From NCBI RefSeq assembly GCF_932526225.1, contig NC_064035.1, forward strand, positions 21,381,969 through 21,445,968: a DNA stretch of 64,000 bases. The letters run 5' to 3'. Origin of the DNA: Nematostella vectensis (taxonomy: Eukaryota; Cnidaria; Anthozoa; Actiniaria; Edwardsiidae). A program made the position numbers and the translations under genes. Position 1 is the first letter of the stretch; the number at the start of each line of letters is the position of its first letter. The notes beneath the pieces were generated by a model. That model searched no databases, was not told the DNA's origin, and saw nothing but the letters and a program-made list of their open reading frames with translations. Shown in pieces: positions 10,786 through 21,453 of the stretch.

Positions 10786-10794
10786 TTTTATAGA
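10786..10794 (-). promoter_or_regulatory. TATA box for the second polymerase remnant
   Basis: The minus strand reads CTATAAAAG, ending 50 bp before the proposed ATG at 10736. Spacing and match fit a core RNA polymerase II promoter. The inverted CCAAT pair lies about 100 bp further upstream. Confidence 0.55.
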
Positions 10795-10889
10795 ACTCTT
10801 ATACAATCAAAAGCTTGTATTCTAGTAAGCTTAAAATCCCTTTTTACTAAAAACAAACCAATCATTTTAATTTTCATCGTTTTTCTAAC

Positions 10890-10929
10890 CCTCTGATTGG
10901 GCAAATAAAATACTTAACCCAATCAGAGG
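10890..10929. promoter_or_regulatory. Perfect 12-bp inverted repeat of CCAAT boxes
   Basis: CCTCTGATTGGG (10890-10901) and its exact reverse complement CCCAATCAGAGG (10918-10929) are separated by 16 AT-rich bases. Each arm contains a CCAAT/ATTGG core in opposite orientation, a layout suited to a bidirectional promoter or a paired CCAAT-factor site. Confidence 0.65.
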
Positions 10930-11227
10930 CTGACCCTATGAGTTCATCGATACTCAGGAATCCCGTGAACATTATTTCAACAACACTTCTATCCCTTAAT
11001 ACTGTTAATAATATCATTTATAACAAAAAAAAAAGAGGGGGAGGTTAAAATAAGCCATGACATCATCATTATGACGTCTCCATTTTTTCCAAGCCCGACT
11101 GGTGCCAATGTGTGTATGCTAGTGTGCTTCTAAAGTTCACATTTGGTCAATACTGACACCTTAGCCAATCAGAAGCGTTCCCGATGATCTCATCGATACA
11201 CGTGACCTACTTAAAGGTCTATAAAAG
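10919..11227 (+). promoter_or_regulatory. Duplicated CCAAT plus TCATCGATAC element and TATA box
   Basis: Two related blocks occur on the plus strand: CCAATCAGAGG followed by TCATCGATACTC (from 10919) and CCAATCAGAAG followed by TCATCGATACAC (from 11165). The second is followed by CTATAAAAG at 11219-11227. The arrangement looks like a duplicated upstream element with a core promoter firing rightward. No convincing plus-strand gene follows; the frame at 11297-11482 (61 residues) has no motif. Confidence 0.45.
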
Positions 11228-11439
11228 ACGGTACATCAATTAATAAAAATGACTAATCTGTAAAGAAAATGGAAATGATGTCATTGAACTAACATCATGC
11301 TGCAAATAGGCAGACCATGGCAAATGTCTAAACGACTGGAACAGGATACAGCAATACAAAGGATTACATGCCACGTGCCCTCGTTCTCGAAAAGAAATTT
11401 TCCCACCGCCGCGCCCAAAGAGAAGAATAACCATCACCA

Positions 11440-12236
11440 TTACAGAAAAAAAGGATATAATATAATAATAAAACGTTTATAACAAAGGTTATAAAAAAAA
11501 AAGGGGGTCAAAGGGGGTTCCCCTACAAACTGACGCGCAATATCTCTGGCCACACCCCAAACTTGATCCTCCTTTTCCCGCAACAACCCAGGCAACTCGT
11601 TCTTCTGAACCAGCTTTAAAATATCATAGGGAGACAGACAGTCCAACAAATCTTGAATATAAGATTTCAACTGGCCTTGCATAGCAAGCCCAAGTCTATC
11701 ACTCAGGTTTTGCAGACCCTCCCAGGCCAATTCAATACAACCATTCAGGGTGGCTCTGGCCTTGCCTTCTTCCACAACTCATGGTCGCAGTGAACAAAGG
11801 GATCCCACTCTGCCATCAGGTCAAGGATCAACGATTCCACATAATGACTCACGAAATGCATGACGTTATACGTATCAATCACATCGTAAGTAGCCTGAGG
11901 CTCGTCGAGCTCATTATAAGATTCCATGGTCTCTTCCTCTTCCTTCTCGTTCTCGCTAGTGTCACTCTCGACAACAACTACTTTCTCGGCTTCTTCGCCT
12001 TCGGTGTCACTTCCACTACTTCTGGCATCTCCTCCGTCGCCGCTTCCTCGTTCTCCTCCTCCTCCACGTCTTCTTCTTTGAGCAGGGGAACTGGGGCGCT
12101 TACGTTTACGCAGGTTGTAGGGAGCTTCTTGCCTTTGCCCTTGACCTTCTTCTTTTTGGAGGGTGGTGTCCATAGTGGCACTGCCTTCATCTTCTTTGCT
12201 TCCTGAGGGTGCTCCGCCCACACAAACTGGTCGCAT
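11440..12236 (-). pseudogene. Acidic linker and helical C-terminal region, frameshifted
   Basis: Two overlapping minus-strand frames appear to continue the gene that starts at 12475. The first (12236 down to 11745) has a basic patch NLRKRKRPSSPAQRRRR, a Gly/Ser and Glu-rich acidic linker, and then YDVIDTYNVMHFVSHYVESL and ILDLMAEWDPFVHCDHELWK. The second (11775 down to 11440) picks up at EEGKARATLNGCIELAWEGL and is helical, ending in a Phe/Tyr-rich tail. The switch is a one-base shift near 11765. The ATG at 12236 lies inside the zinc-finger coding part of the upstream frame, so it is probably not a true start. I do not recognise a family. The parts are best read as one ancient protein of about 330 residues broken by two frameshifts, or possibly as overlapping frames. 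Confidence 0.4.
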
Positions 12237-12475
12237 TTCTTGTTTGGAGTCCTCACGTCACAGGCAAAATACACACGACCGCTGGAAAACTGACCACGGC
12301 TCACTCCAACACGGCAAATGAGGCTATGTTCGATGTCCTCTCTCACAGCCTCGGCCACGTCTTGATTGAAATAAAAACCACACCCTATCTGGTCTTTTGA
12401 AAAATCCACAGGAGTACCGCACTTTAAGGCAGACCCAACTTTCTTCACCTCCGCGTTACACAAACACTCCATCAT
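11978..12475 (-). CDS. GRF-zinc-finger-like protein
   Basis: A 165-residue frame from ATG 12475-12473 (MMECLC). Residue numbers below count from the open frame that begins two codons earlier. Near residues 52-91 it shows H-x3-C ... GRVYFAC ... C-x2-F-x-W (H52, C56, G68-R69, C74, C83, F86, W88), which resembles a GRF zinc finger, a nucleic-acid-binding fold. A Cys pair, CLC, lies at the N-terminus. A Lys-rich patch (109-119, likely nuclear localisation) and a Glu-rich tail follow, ending PKAKKPRK. It is co-oriented with the polymerase remnant at 9188-10736 and has its own promoter-like region to the right (TATA-like sequence near 12530, duplicated CRE/CCAAT block 12560-12661). Neighbouring virus-like genes suggest a Polinton-type accessory gene, but that is inference. 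It is probably C-terminally frameshifted; see the overlapping frames to the left. Confidence 0.5.
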   Translation of the reverse strand: MMECLCNAEVKKVGSALKCGTPVDFSKDQIGCGFYFNQDVAEAVREDIEHSLICRVGVSRGQFSSGRVYFACDVRTPNKKCDQFVWAEHPQEAKKMKAVPLWTPPSKKKKVKGKGKKLPTTCVNVSAPVPLLKEEDVEEEENEEAATEEMPEVVEVTPKAKKPRK

Positions 12476-12525
12476 CAACAAACAAAAGTAGCAATGTTCT
12501 TCGCCTAAAAAAATTCCATCTTATA

Positions 12526-12545
12526 TATCCTTTTTATAATATCCC
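12526..12545 (-). promoter_or_regulatory. TATA-like element of the GRF-like gene
   Basis: The minus strand reads GATATTATAAAAAGGATATA here, about 55 bp upstream of the ATG at 12475. It is flanked by the duplicated upstream block. Confidence 0.45.
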
Positions 12546-12559
12546 ATAATAGCGTCCAA

Positions 12560-12661
12560 CCGTGGCGTCACTTCCACCCGATATATTCTGACCAATCACA
12601 GCACGCCATTCTGTGACGTCACTTCCGCCCGATATATTCTGGTCAATCACTGCACGCCATT
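12560..12661. promoter_or_regulatory. Tandem 51-bp upstream element with CRE and CCAAT sites
   Basis: Two 51-bp copies (12560-12610 and 12611-12661) share GTCACTTCCNCCCGATATAT and end GCACGCCATT. Copy 2 has a full palindromic CRE, TGACGTCA (12614-12621), and copy 1 a one-base variant. Copy 1 has CCAATCA where copy 2 has TCAATCA. Position upstream of the GRF-like gene suggests a duplicated enhancer or promoter module. Confidence 0.65.
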
Positions 12662-13640
12662 CGAGTCTTCTAGCAAACGCGCTCGTTATTGACATTCAGA
12701 GCAGATAATAAATATGCTAAATTGATATAGTATTATATATCTGGTTGTTATTATTACATAGAAAATATAGAAATATTTTAAAAAGATAGTCCGCCCCTGA
12801 CAGTACGCGTCAGGATCCGCGTTTTATTAATATTCCGTTTTATTAATATTCCATCTTTGTAAGACGCCCCGTACCGCGCCTGTTATGAAAAGGTGGGATT
12901 CCTGGGCATGCCACTAGGACGCCATTATGCCTATTTCACAGAGATGATAATCTAGTTATTCTTATTAGATTAGGTATTATTTTGATATTTGCAGTAAATC
13001 TCTTCATAATTGTTGATTTCTTGCATAGATGTACAAAAAGTTAATAGTCGTTTCTGGGCTTTGAATGTGCACATTTGTTTTTTGTTGCAAGATGCCCCTG
13101 CGCTGAATCAAGAGCTAAGGAAAGGTCATTATTTATCGGGGGGAAAGGGGCTGCTAAGTTGAATTTCTAGCTCAAAAATTTCGACCCTCCCCCGATCTAG
13201 AACGGTGACCCTCCCCCAAAAGGCGACCAAAAGTGAAGGCTCCCCAAAAACAAAAAAAAGGGGGACTGGTTAGTTTATTGAAATCATACACTAATTGTGA
13301 GATGTTCTGCGTACGGCACGTTTTTCCAGGAATATCAGAAAATTATATAACCGTTATGAGTGCAGAGCCCACAAATGTAATAACAAGCAATCTGTGCAGT
13401 ACAAACAAAGAAGGGGATTGGGCACTTTGCCAAGAAGAAAAATATGTGTTTTATGTTCTTTTCCGGAATATGGCCTAAATGGCGCTGTTTCAAATTTAAA
13501 TTGTGGGGAGACAGACCCCGCCCCCCTTCCCCGCATGCCAAATTGTTGTGTGTGAAAGGGGGGGGGGGGGCATGCCCATGAAGGAGCGGCGGAGCTGGCC
13601 TTAAACACCACCCAGCCAGAAGGACTTGATTAACATTATT
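12662..13640. other. No recognised gene; low-complexity and dispersed-repeat debris
   Basis: Holds a doubled CGTTTTATTAATATTC (near 12824 and 12841), C-rich debris with GACCCTCCCCC (13183-13220) and a long G run at 13557-13570. Open frames at 13233-13670 overlap on both strands and have no motif. Confidence 0.4.
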
Positions 13641-14028
13641 TGCACCAGTGAGCATTTTATGCCATATCAAGTTGTCAAAAATCTAATTAGTCTGAAATCT
13701 AGTGTTTGTCTCTTTTCTTTTGTAGTCTTTATTGGCCTCAGATTTTATAACAGAAAGCGGCCTTCAACAAGATTTCTCAGGGGTCTACTTGCGTACCTAG
13801 GAGATTACAGATTAGCGGTACTCTTTGGTCTTACCTTATTGTATGACTTTATATATATATTTGCTCCAGTGAGCTTTTTGTGTCATAAAAAATGTCTAAA
13901 ATTTAATTAGTTTGAAATGTATTCTTTGTTTGTTTTTTTTTTTTTTTTTTTTTTTTACAGTTTTTAAACGTCTACTACCGAACGGATATTGCAGATAAGC
14001 GGTACTCTTAGGTCTTACGTTATTAAAG
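13641..14028. repeat. Diverged tandem duplication of about 220 bp
   Basis: Copy 1 starts TGCACCAGTGAGCATTTT (13641) and copy 2 TGCTCCAGTGAGCTTTTT (13862). Both contain TTTAATTAG/TCTAATTAG, a T-rich stretch ending in CAG or TAG plus TNTTT, and AGATTAGCGGTACTCTT or AGATAAGCGGTACTCTT near the end. Copy 2 carries a 24-base T run. The divergence shows an old duplication. Confidence 0.7.
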
Positions 14029-14840
14029 AGGGTTGTCTAACACCGTGCGACATTGGCCATTATTTGTCATTTTGAAATAGCCATTTGAACATGTTGTTCA
14101 GCATAATTCGGGTTGCCTAGAAGCAAGGGGGAATGTTATAAGCATGGTTTTAGGGGCCATACCACCTAGGTTGTGAGCTGATGATGATGGCTTTTCTCGG
14201 CGTAAATAGTCAGGGCATTTTCTTTGAAGGACAGAATTTGCTCCAAAAAGCTGAACAGCGTTCAGGTAAGAAAAATAACAACATTAATTCACCGCTACAT
14301 ATCCCGCGGAAGAAATACAAAATCCCAATAAAGTTGGATAGGACCATCTATCGCCATTCGCTGAGCCTGAGGAGAATAATTGTTTTAGTATATACTTTGC
14401 GGGGACTGTGCAAGACAATTTTGCTGTAATTATTTTATCGAATTTCCAACTTTGTTAACCTTTTATAATGGACGCGCGAAACGAGGTATCGCTTCCAAGA
14501 GTTATTGATGTTCGTATCTTTTTGAAGATTTTGCTCGCTCTGAACATTGCGGGCACCAAATCCATTCTATATTTCCACACAATGCTTTTAGCCACAACGA
14601 AATGCAGAACCTCCAATGAAGACAATATACGAATTTTGACCAACATTATTTTGTAGACTAGTATTGTCCCGTTTGACACGTCGTTTTCACGAATTTCATT
14701 GTAGAAATTATTTCTTTCGCTTTGAATCCTCCACAGACGATAAGATACAATCACTAAAATACTTCTCTTGATTGTGGATACATTATGCAGGCCTAAACTT
14801 TGAATTTGTCGTGCGCGTAGTAATATCATTTCGGCGGGAA
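14029..14840. other. No recognised gene
   Basis: AT-rich. A minus-strand frame of 124 residues (14829-14455) and a plus-strand one at 14181-14429 have no motif that I can name, and codon composition does not stand out. I treat both as chance. Confidence 0.35.
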
Positions 14841-15069
14841 ATTGTCAAAACACAGGGAGTTTGAAGCCGATTTTCCCTAAAGGACAATGAATCTAAATCA
14901 CTTTTTTTTTGGCAAAACTGCCGTTTTAATGTGAGGCTCGATGATTTCGGATGCTAAACGCAAGTTATTTATGGTAATTTCACAAATCGACTCATTATTC
15001 CGAGTTTTAGCGGTGAATACTGTCCATTGTTCCGAGACCCATCAGAGCGCGGGTTCTTATGAAGTACTA
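14841..15069 (+). repeat. Dispersed repeat family A, copy 1
   Basis: About 225 bp related to the reverse complement of 23868-24093. Shared blocks include ATTGTCAAA-CACAGGG-GTTTGAA-CCGATTTT at the left, CTCATTATTC-GAGTTTTAGCGG-GAATACTGTCCAT in the middle, and GTTCTTATGAAGT at the right. No coding capacity; probably a short non-autonomous element. Confidence 0.8.
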
Positions 15070-15128
15070 ATTTAGTATAAATCCACTCACAATACTATCA
15101 CGAATCTCGCAATTTGATTGGGTCCGGT

Positions 15129-15160
15129 ACTCACTATCTATTGAGCCATAGATAGTGAGT
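15129..15160. repeat. 12-bp perfect palindrome with 8-nt loop
   Basis: ACTCACTATCTA (15129-15140) pairs with TAGATAGTGAGT (15149-15160) around the loop TTGAGCCA. A strong hairpin at DNA or RNA level; no T-run follows, so it is not a bacterial-type terminator. Confidence 0.8.
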
Positions 15161-17495
15161 AGCGAAAAAGCCGGCGAAAGAGACGAAAAAGCTTGATTCA
15201 AATTCGAGAAATTTGGTTCACAATCATTTCTAGTAAATGTATTTTCCATTTTTCATTTTCGTTGATTATATAGTAGTATATCTTGTAGAGTAAGCCTGTC
15301 CAGCCTTTTCAAAATGTTTTTTGCACGTCCTTCTTGAGCAAAAGCAATAAAAGCGTGATTGCCCTCGATAACTTCTGCGCATATAACTATGCTCGTTTAT
15401 CTCTGAATGTCAATAACGTCCAATCGATTAAAGCTTTTGTTGTCTAGATAAAGCAATAAGATGTCACGAATTAATTTGCAAAGCTCGTTTTTCCAACAAA
15501 CGATTTTTTTTTGTTCTGAAAAACGAACTCTCGTTGGAAGGGGCTCAGGGTGTGTCTTTCATGTAACGCCCCCGTTTAGTAATAACTTTTTTATCATTGG
15601 ATCGGTAAATTTACGGGCTTCTTTAATCTTTAAATTAATTTCGGACTTTGGTAAAGATTATTGACTTAATCGTCATATTAGCATACATAAGCTCACTTTT
15701 TCAGATTTTGACCCAAAAACGGCACGCTCCCATCTTTAATTTTAAGTTGTGACTCGTTTTTGTATGTCATTAGTAATGTCGGCATCTAATTGTGTGTAGA
15801 ATTTAGTGTCATTAAGTTGTCTATTACATTCATTAATATACCAGTCTTTGTCCATTACGACTGTGCCGGTGATTTTACTAACGCTCACGCTCGCAAATTC
15901 TAGTAACTGCTAAATAGCTTTTCATCTGTATTTGTCACGCTACATACTAGAACACCCTAGAAATAACAGGGTGACTTTTTGAAGGAGCATGCTCTTGGAC
16001 TGGCCACTTGTAACACGGGCTCAAAATAACGCGCCATTGTTGTTTGTAATTCACTATTGTCCGGGAATCACTGAACATTTATGTTTACATTCCAAATCTT
16101 GCTATCAAATTTTTTTTTCTTATATAGCTTTTTTTTCTCAATGAATTTTACACTGATTGCAACCAAATTTACCGGGAAATGCCAAGAGCTGCTAATAAAC
16201 CACGTGAGAATGTTTTTAACATATCTATGACAGTTTTTAAACTATCGTAAAAACTGTCTTTAAAACGATCAAATTGCTTGAATTTGTAATATGGCCATTT
16301 CAAAGGACATTGGATACTTCCTATAAAATCTGCAAGATATCCAATTTTGTTACATATGCTTTTAAAGGATGTATACAATATACATATCAGTGTTTTTGTT
16401 ACAAGGGAAGAACCTGTGGTACACGCTCTGTGTTTTGCGCAAATCAAATAAACGCGATAGATTTCTGTATTTTAATTTATTGCAAACACAGTCAATCCAA
16501 ATTCATTTAAACACTATCGAAATCAATTCCTAAAAAACCCGATCTCTAGATCTCACTAGCCAAATACTCAAACTTGAACAAGATTTGTTTTTCAGTCAAG
16601 AATTTTATTAACAAAATGTCATAACGTACAATACGGTATGCGTATTACTGAGCCCTGAAACTCTATGTGGTATTATAATTGTGCTTATTTCATCGTATTC
16701 CCCAATTTTCAAAATCAATTAATAATACTACCCATCTAAGCTAATGTTCATGGAACACACCGAGAGTTGAGATAGTGTGGTACAAAGCCTGCATGTTTTA
16801 GTAATTCGGCTTCAATAATTGTGAGTAAATCACCGCTCCGCGAATATAAGCTTGATTTCAACAGTTCAAGATAATAACAAACCTCTTACATCATGAAATA
16901 GCGTATGTTTATAAATTATGTGGTTTCTACCTTCCAGATCCTATAATTCACAAAAGTAATATTCCTTCCGTGGCTCTTTGAATTGATTTTTTCGCATATC
17001 CCAGAGATTCAAAAGTGGAAAAACGCAACATAAAATAACCGAATTGCTAACCGAACTCTATAGATACCATCCAATAGCATACTGACATCCTCTAAAAATA
17101 GGCCTTCCTGCGTGCGTAAAGCAGATATTTGATGTCCAAAAGTTAAACATATTTGTAAACATCGTGAGTGAATCTCGCTACTCGGCCCTAGACATGGAAT
17201 ATGATGCGCATGCTCAGACAGAAATTCACCCTGTTCCTAGAAATAATCTCTGTATCAAATAAACAATATCGCGTGACTGCGGACTATCACGTGACTGCGA
17301 ATTATCTACAAAAATATATCTTATTTACAAAGACTTCTGCGACTATTCTAGAACTAACAATCTAGATCCTACTTTTTACAATACTAGAACTAACTAGAAT
17401 TTCATATTTACAATTATGCTTATAAATCCTATATTCTAAGGTTTTTTTACTCAAAGTCCTTCATAACAGGCGAGGCGCGTGTTTTCAAGCTTTAA
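15161..17495. other. No recognised gene; AT-rich
   Basis: Frames at 15461-15664 (plus) and 16169-16447 (minus, opposite 16274-16510 plus) carry no motif. CACCCT ... AGGGTG (15953-15974) forms a small hairpin. TGCGCATGCTCA occurs near 17205 and 17815, close to the NRF1-type core. Nothing further. Confidence 0.4.
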
Positions 17496-17517
17496 TTGTT
17501 CACAGTCGCAACCGCAG
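17496..17517 (+). repeat. 22-bp block shared with a Gag leader at 25870
   Basis: TTGTTCACAGTCGCAACCGCAG is identical at 17496-17517 and 25870-25891. The second lies just 5' of a Gag-like fragment, so the block here is probably the remnant of an LTR edge or leader of the same retrotransposon family. Confidence 0.65.
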
Positions 17518-18033
17518 ATGTGTGGTTGACACATACAGCACACAACTACAGAACTAGGCTCGCTCAATTTATACGCTAAAACCAGAAAGCAATCCATGTG
17601 GTGGTCCCATATGAGATGAAATAAATGTAAAACAATTCAAGGGAATTCGAGGGAACGGGGAGAATTGGATACATTCGGCCAAACGAACCAATCAGCCAAA
17701 AGCGTGAGGGCGTGGGAAATCACAGGGTTGGTTCCCTGCGTATTTACAAAATAATTAATGAAGTCAAGGTAACTCTTAAATAGCACTAATGATCAAGCAA
17801 CTTTGAAAAAGGAACTGCGCATGCTCAAATAGCGCGTGACTGCAACCTTTCCCTTAAACAAAATAACGATAAAAATAAATGATGTCTACACCAAGGGGTG
17901 AAAATGGCAAGGTCCAAATAAAATGTCTGAAACGAAAAGAAGAAACCACAATTCTGCCACGTAGAAGAAACTGGACACTCCCTAGATTAGACGCACCAAA
18001 AGGTCAGCAAAGAGGAGGGTCCACGGGCGTGCT

Positions 18034-18184
18034 TAAATCTAGACTAAGGAAACCATCAATGGTAAACAAAATCTAAATTATCCTTAAAAGATAAACAAAA
18101 TTTTAGACCTTCCGTTTTCTTATGATAGGAACATGAAATATTAGACTATAACCTAAACAATATCACAACCCGTCCTGTAACAAT
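18034..18184 (+). repeat. Dispersed repeat family B, copy 1
   Basis: About 150 bp matching the reverse complement of 28073-28225. Shared blocks are AATCTAGACT-AGGAAACCATCAA, GTAAACAAAATCTAAATTA and CAACCCGTCCTGT. Similarity ends sharply on both sides. Non-coding. Confidence 0.8.
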
Positions 18185-20125
18185 ACGATGGGCGGGATTC
18201 ATGAACATTCGAGTACATTTAAAGTACTATCGGCTCGTACGTAGTCTTTTAAAGCCGCATTGTCACAAGTTTACTTCCGGAGGACCTACAGAAACCTCAA
18301 CCGACATCCGCTCTAAATTATAAGTAACGTCCTTAAAGCAACTTCCAAACAGACACACTCTGCTTTTACTTTTTCCGTTAAAAATCATCGGAGTTTGTTG
18401 CATAATCGACCGGAAGTAAACTGGTGACAATTGAGCTCTAAAGTTATCAGTTTCTTCAGACAAAACGGTTCCTCAAAGACTTGATTAACCTTCGACCACA
18501 TTCATCCCATTTGAATTCAAGCTGGCTTGTTTTCTGAACATACGAACTTTGAAGCATTGTAGTAAGGCGGTAAAAAGAAACACGTAAGAGCACATTTCCT
18601 GTTAGACCTGTTATGTCCTGTTTGATGCGAAATATACGTCACGTGACTCTCTGACCCTCTCTATCTGGACCGAGCACAGGAGTGGGGGACTAGGAGTTGC
18701 AGGCGGACGGTCGGTCGGATGGATTGTGACACACAGGGAGCCCGCATGATATACCACGAAATTGAGTCGCATAGCTATACCATATTTCTATGGGGCTCAG
18801 GTTCCGCTATAACTACAGCATGCCCACTGATACAAATCAAAAGGCTTCGTTTTGGCAAAGTACGGCATTATCAACTGGTTCCGTCTCATAGGCCTTCAGT
18901 CTACACGATTGCTGCGCATACTAGTTTCAAGTCTCCTAGACAATAATGAGTGATGTTTGATGTTTTACCACCCTAACCCTCTAACCACTATTCCAGATTA
19001 TGTTTTGGGTTACATTAGTCACGGCCTTGAACCCCATGTTCTGAGAACGATGGGGCTATACCTGCCACGCAGTTTCTTGCATCTACACTATTAGTCATAG
19101 TCCAATTCCTTGCCTGAATTGCTAAATAACTGAAATGCTATCCTGACCTTAGGATTCTTAGTGACCAAAAGTCCGTGCATATCCTAGTTGTCGAATCGCG
19201 CGCTCTGATAAACTAAGTAATATCATCGGAGTTTGAACGTTGACTTTGAATTTCTACCTTAAAACCCTTATTGCCAGTTTAGGATTTTTCGTGACCAAAA
19301 TGCAAAGTAACGAAAAGATTTTGTTGGTAGGTGTATCTTGTTAATACATGTTAACAGCGTAGATTCAAATAAATTTGATTTCAAATTTTATCCCCTAAGA
19401 AATATCGATCCAAACTATTTGTACGTTTACTTTTTCTTTGCATTGTAACAGTGTGTTTTATATTCAACTACTGCATGTATACTCATTACCGCCGTAGTAA
19501 TCACGCTATTCGTTAATCGCACAGAAAATGACAACACTTTTTGGAAAATACAATTTTTTGTACTTATAATCAATAAAATTATGTAAAGATCGAATTTCTT
19601 TATTATTTCAACAAAAATGTATTTTTGTTGGCGCATAAACCATGCGAACATATCAAACATATTCCCCACGGATAGTGTCCTTCGTTTGTTTTGCCTTATA
19701 TGGTCAATGATGCCCATATTTAGAAGAGCTAAAGTTTTTCTGCTCCCTGATCTCCAGAAAACATGGTGAAAAATGCTGATTCCTGTCAATTCGAGACTCG
19801 CGGCAAGAATTTTTCAAGAAAAAAATTGATTGCTTGGTCAAATGTTTATGTCACTAATCTTGAAAAGCCCTGAGACCCAGGCCTCTAAGAAATTGACCGA
19901 GCAGGTTTGAAGGTCACCAAAATATTGATATGATGTGAGCGTTTCGTAAAGAGTGATGACCATCACATATGATTATTTATATACTATTTATTATTATTTA
20001 CAGTGATTTATTTACATAGGAAAAAAGTGCATATTTATACATAGCCGCAGTGCATAAAGCAACCCCGAATATCTTCTCTACTAACATGTAAGAATGACAT
20101 AAACACTAGAGTAGCCACGTCCTGT
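18185..20125. other. No recognised gene
   Basis: Contains a CACGTGAC E-box (18640-18647) followed by a GC-richer stretch to 18720, which could be a promoter. GGATT-TT-GTGACCAAAA recurs near 19150 and 19282. Frames at 18263-18463 (minus), 18719-18946 (plus) and 19427-19789 (minus, 120 residues) have no motif. Confidence 0.35.
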
Positions 20126-21123
20126 GTAGTTATTAGAAGGCTGTCGTTCTCTCTCAGCCACGGCTTTTGCCATGCCGAAGACCATCTCTATGGGGTTGGG
20201 TTCTGGGCTGTATGGGGGAAGAAAGTACAGGAACGCCCCTGTCCCTTCAATGAGATCTTGACCTCTCTGACGTTGTGGGCAGCATGGTTATCTGCATTCA
20301 AATGACATAAAACGTCACGTAACATTGACACGATTTTTAGCTATAGGTAAAGAAATACAACAACCAAAGCGATTGTGAGAAAGTAGGCGTCTCTTTGGCA
20401 AGTAATGCGCTAGGTGTTTATAAGATCCTCGAAATACCCTTACGACAAGCTTACCCATTACGACAACAGAGTTCGGGTTAACACCGTCTTATGCTCTTTA
20501 AATTTGAGAATGAATGAGGCCCTCTTGAAAGTTTATTTAATTTTATTCATTTTAACGGAGAAAAACATTACACTTACAAAAAAGGATTCAATCAGTCAAT
20601 AAAAACCAATTCTTCTGCGCGAAAAACACTAATCTCGTCTTTGAAGACCTCAAATAGCTCTCCCCTGTTCTCCTTCGCTATTCTCTGGACGTGGGTTGGA
20701 TATCATATTATTATCACATATCTCATTTAGTAGCTATCACAAGTTAAGGTCAACGGAAAACGAGTACCACATAGATTTTATTTTATTGAGCTTGATCTTT
20801 CTCCCCGAGTAAATGTTTTGGTATTAATACGGATTTGGATTTTGCAGTACGTACTCAAAAAAAAATTAAAAGTTGTCCATTAGTTTATAAAGTACTAATG
20901 TCAGGCCGGCCAGACGGCCTAACGTCCCAGTACAAATGAAACCTCTGAATCCATCTATTGATGGTCCGTTTGAAATATGAAGTAATCGCGAGATTTGTCG
21001 TTTACTTTTCTGGTGGCCAAAATGATGATAAACTACTATCCAACGAAGATCGAAGTGATACGCTATCACGACCGAAGATAGCTCTACTGCTTTGGGTGTT
21101 GAATAGGTTTGCTTAAATACCAT
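20126..21123 (-). pseudogene. Tc1/mariner (IS630-type) transposase remnant
   Basis: Cut-and-paste transposase remnant, N-terminus at the right. From ATG 21123 it reads AYHFDLRWIVVYHHFG then RQISRLLHIS, a helix-turn-helix start common in this superfamily. After a one-base shift it continues KRTINRWIQRFHLYWDVRP. At the other end (about 20300-20150) it reads DNHAAHNVREV (second catalytic Asp) and, after a further one-base shift, FLYFLPPYSPEPNPIEMVFG, the hallmark end of the DDE catalytic domain with Glu present. The roughly 550 bp between the two parts (20310-20865) show no transposase sequence, so the first catalytic Asp and the middle of the domain are lost or unrecognisable. I could not find terminal inverted repeats. 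Confidence 0.8.
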
Positions 21124-21413
21124 CGCTCCGAGTAATATAGGTGTGAATGGAGAAAAAAGGTGTTGATGGTCGCACGTGAACTTAAATTTGACAACACGTT
21201 TTTCTATTCAATCACAACTTTCTTTATGCTATTGAATAGTTTAAAAAAATCGTGAGTATTAGTTTTTAGCAAAAAGATTACACATCGTATTCAGCAAAAA
21301 ATTATTGAATCACACAGTATCTTTGTTTCATCATTAGATCATCACGATAAAAAAATAAACAAACTATTCAACTTTTTTCAATGATAAAAATCACACCTTT
21401 TTCGTTGAAATTG

Positions 21414-21421
21414 TATAAAAG
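21414..21421 (+). promoter_or_regulatory. TATA box of ubiquitin-like/SHOCT gene
   Basis: TATAAAAG followed by a G run, 33 bp before the ATG at 21454. This spacing would place the transcription start a few bases before the start codon. Confidence 0.5.
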
Positions 21422-21453
21422 GGGGAGTAAAGATCGACGGTTTGTGATACATC

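Noticed and set aside
13551-13572. Long G run near GCATGC as a regulatory quadruplex
   Set aside because: Uninterrupted homopolymer amid repeat debris; length is probably uncertain and nothing nearby would be regulated.
14455-14829. 124-residue minus-strand frame as a gene
   Set aside because: No motif, no promoter, and length compatible with chance in AT-rich DNA.
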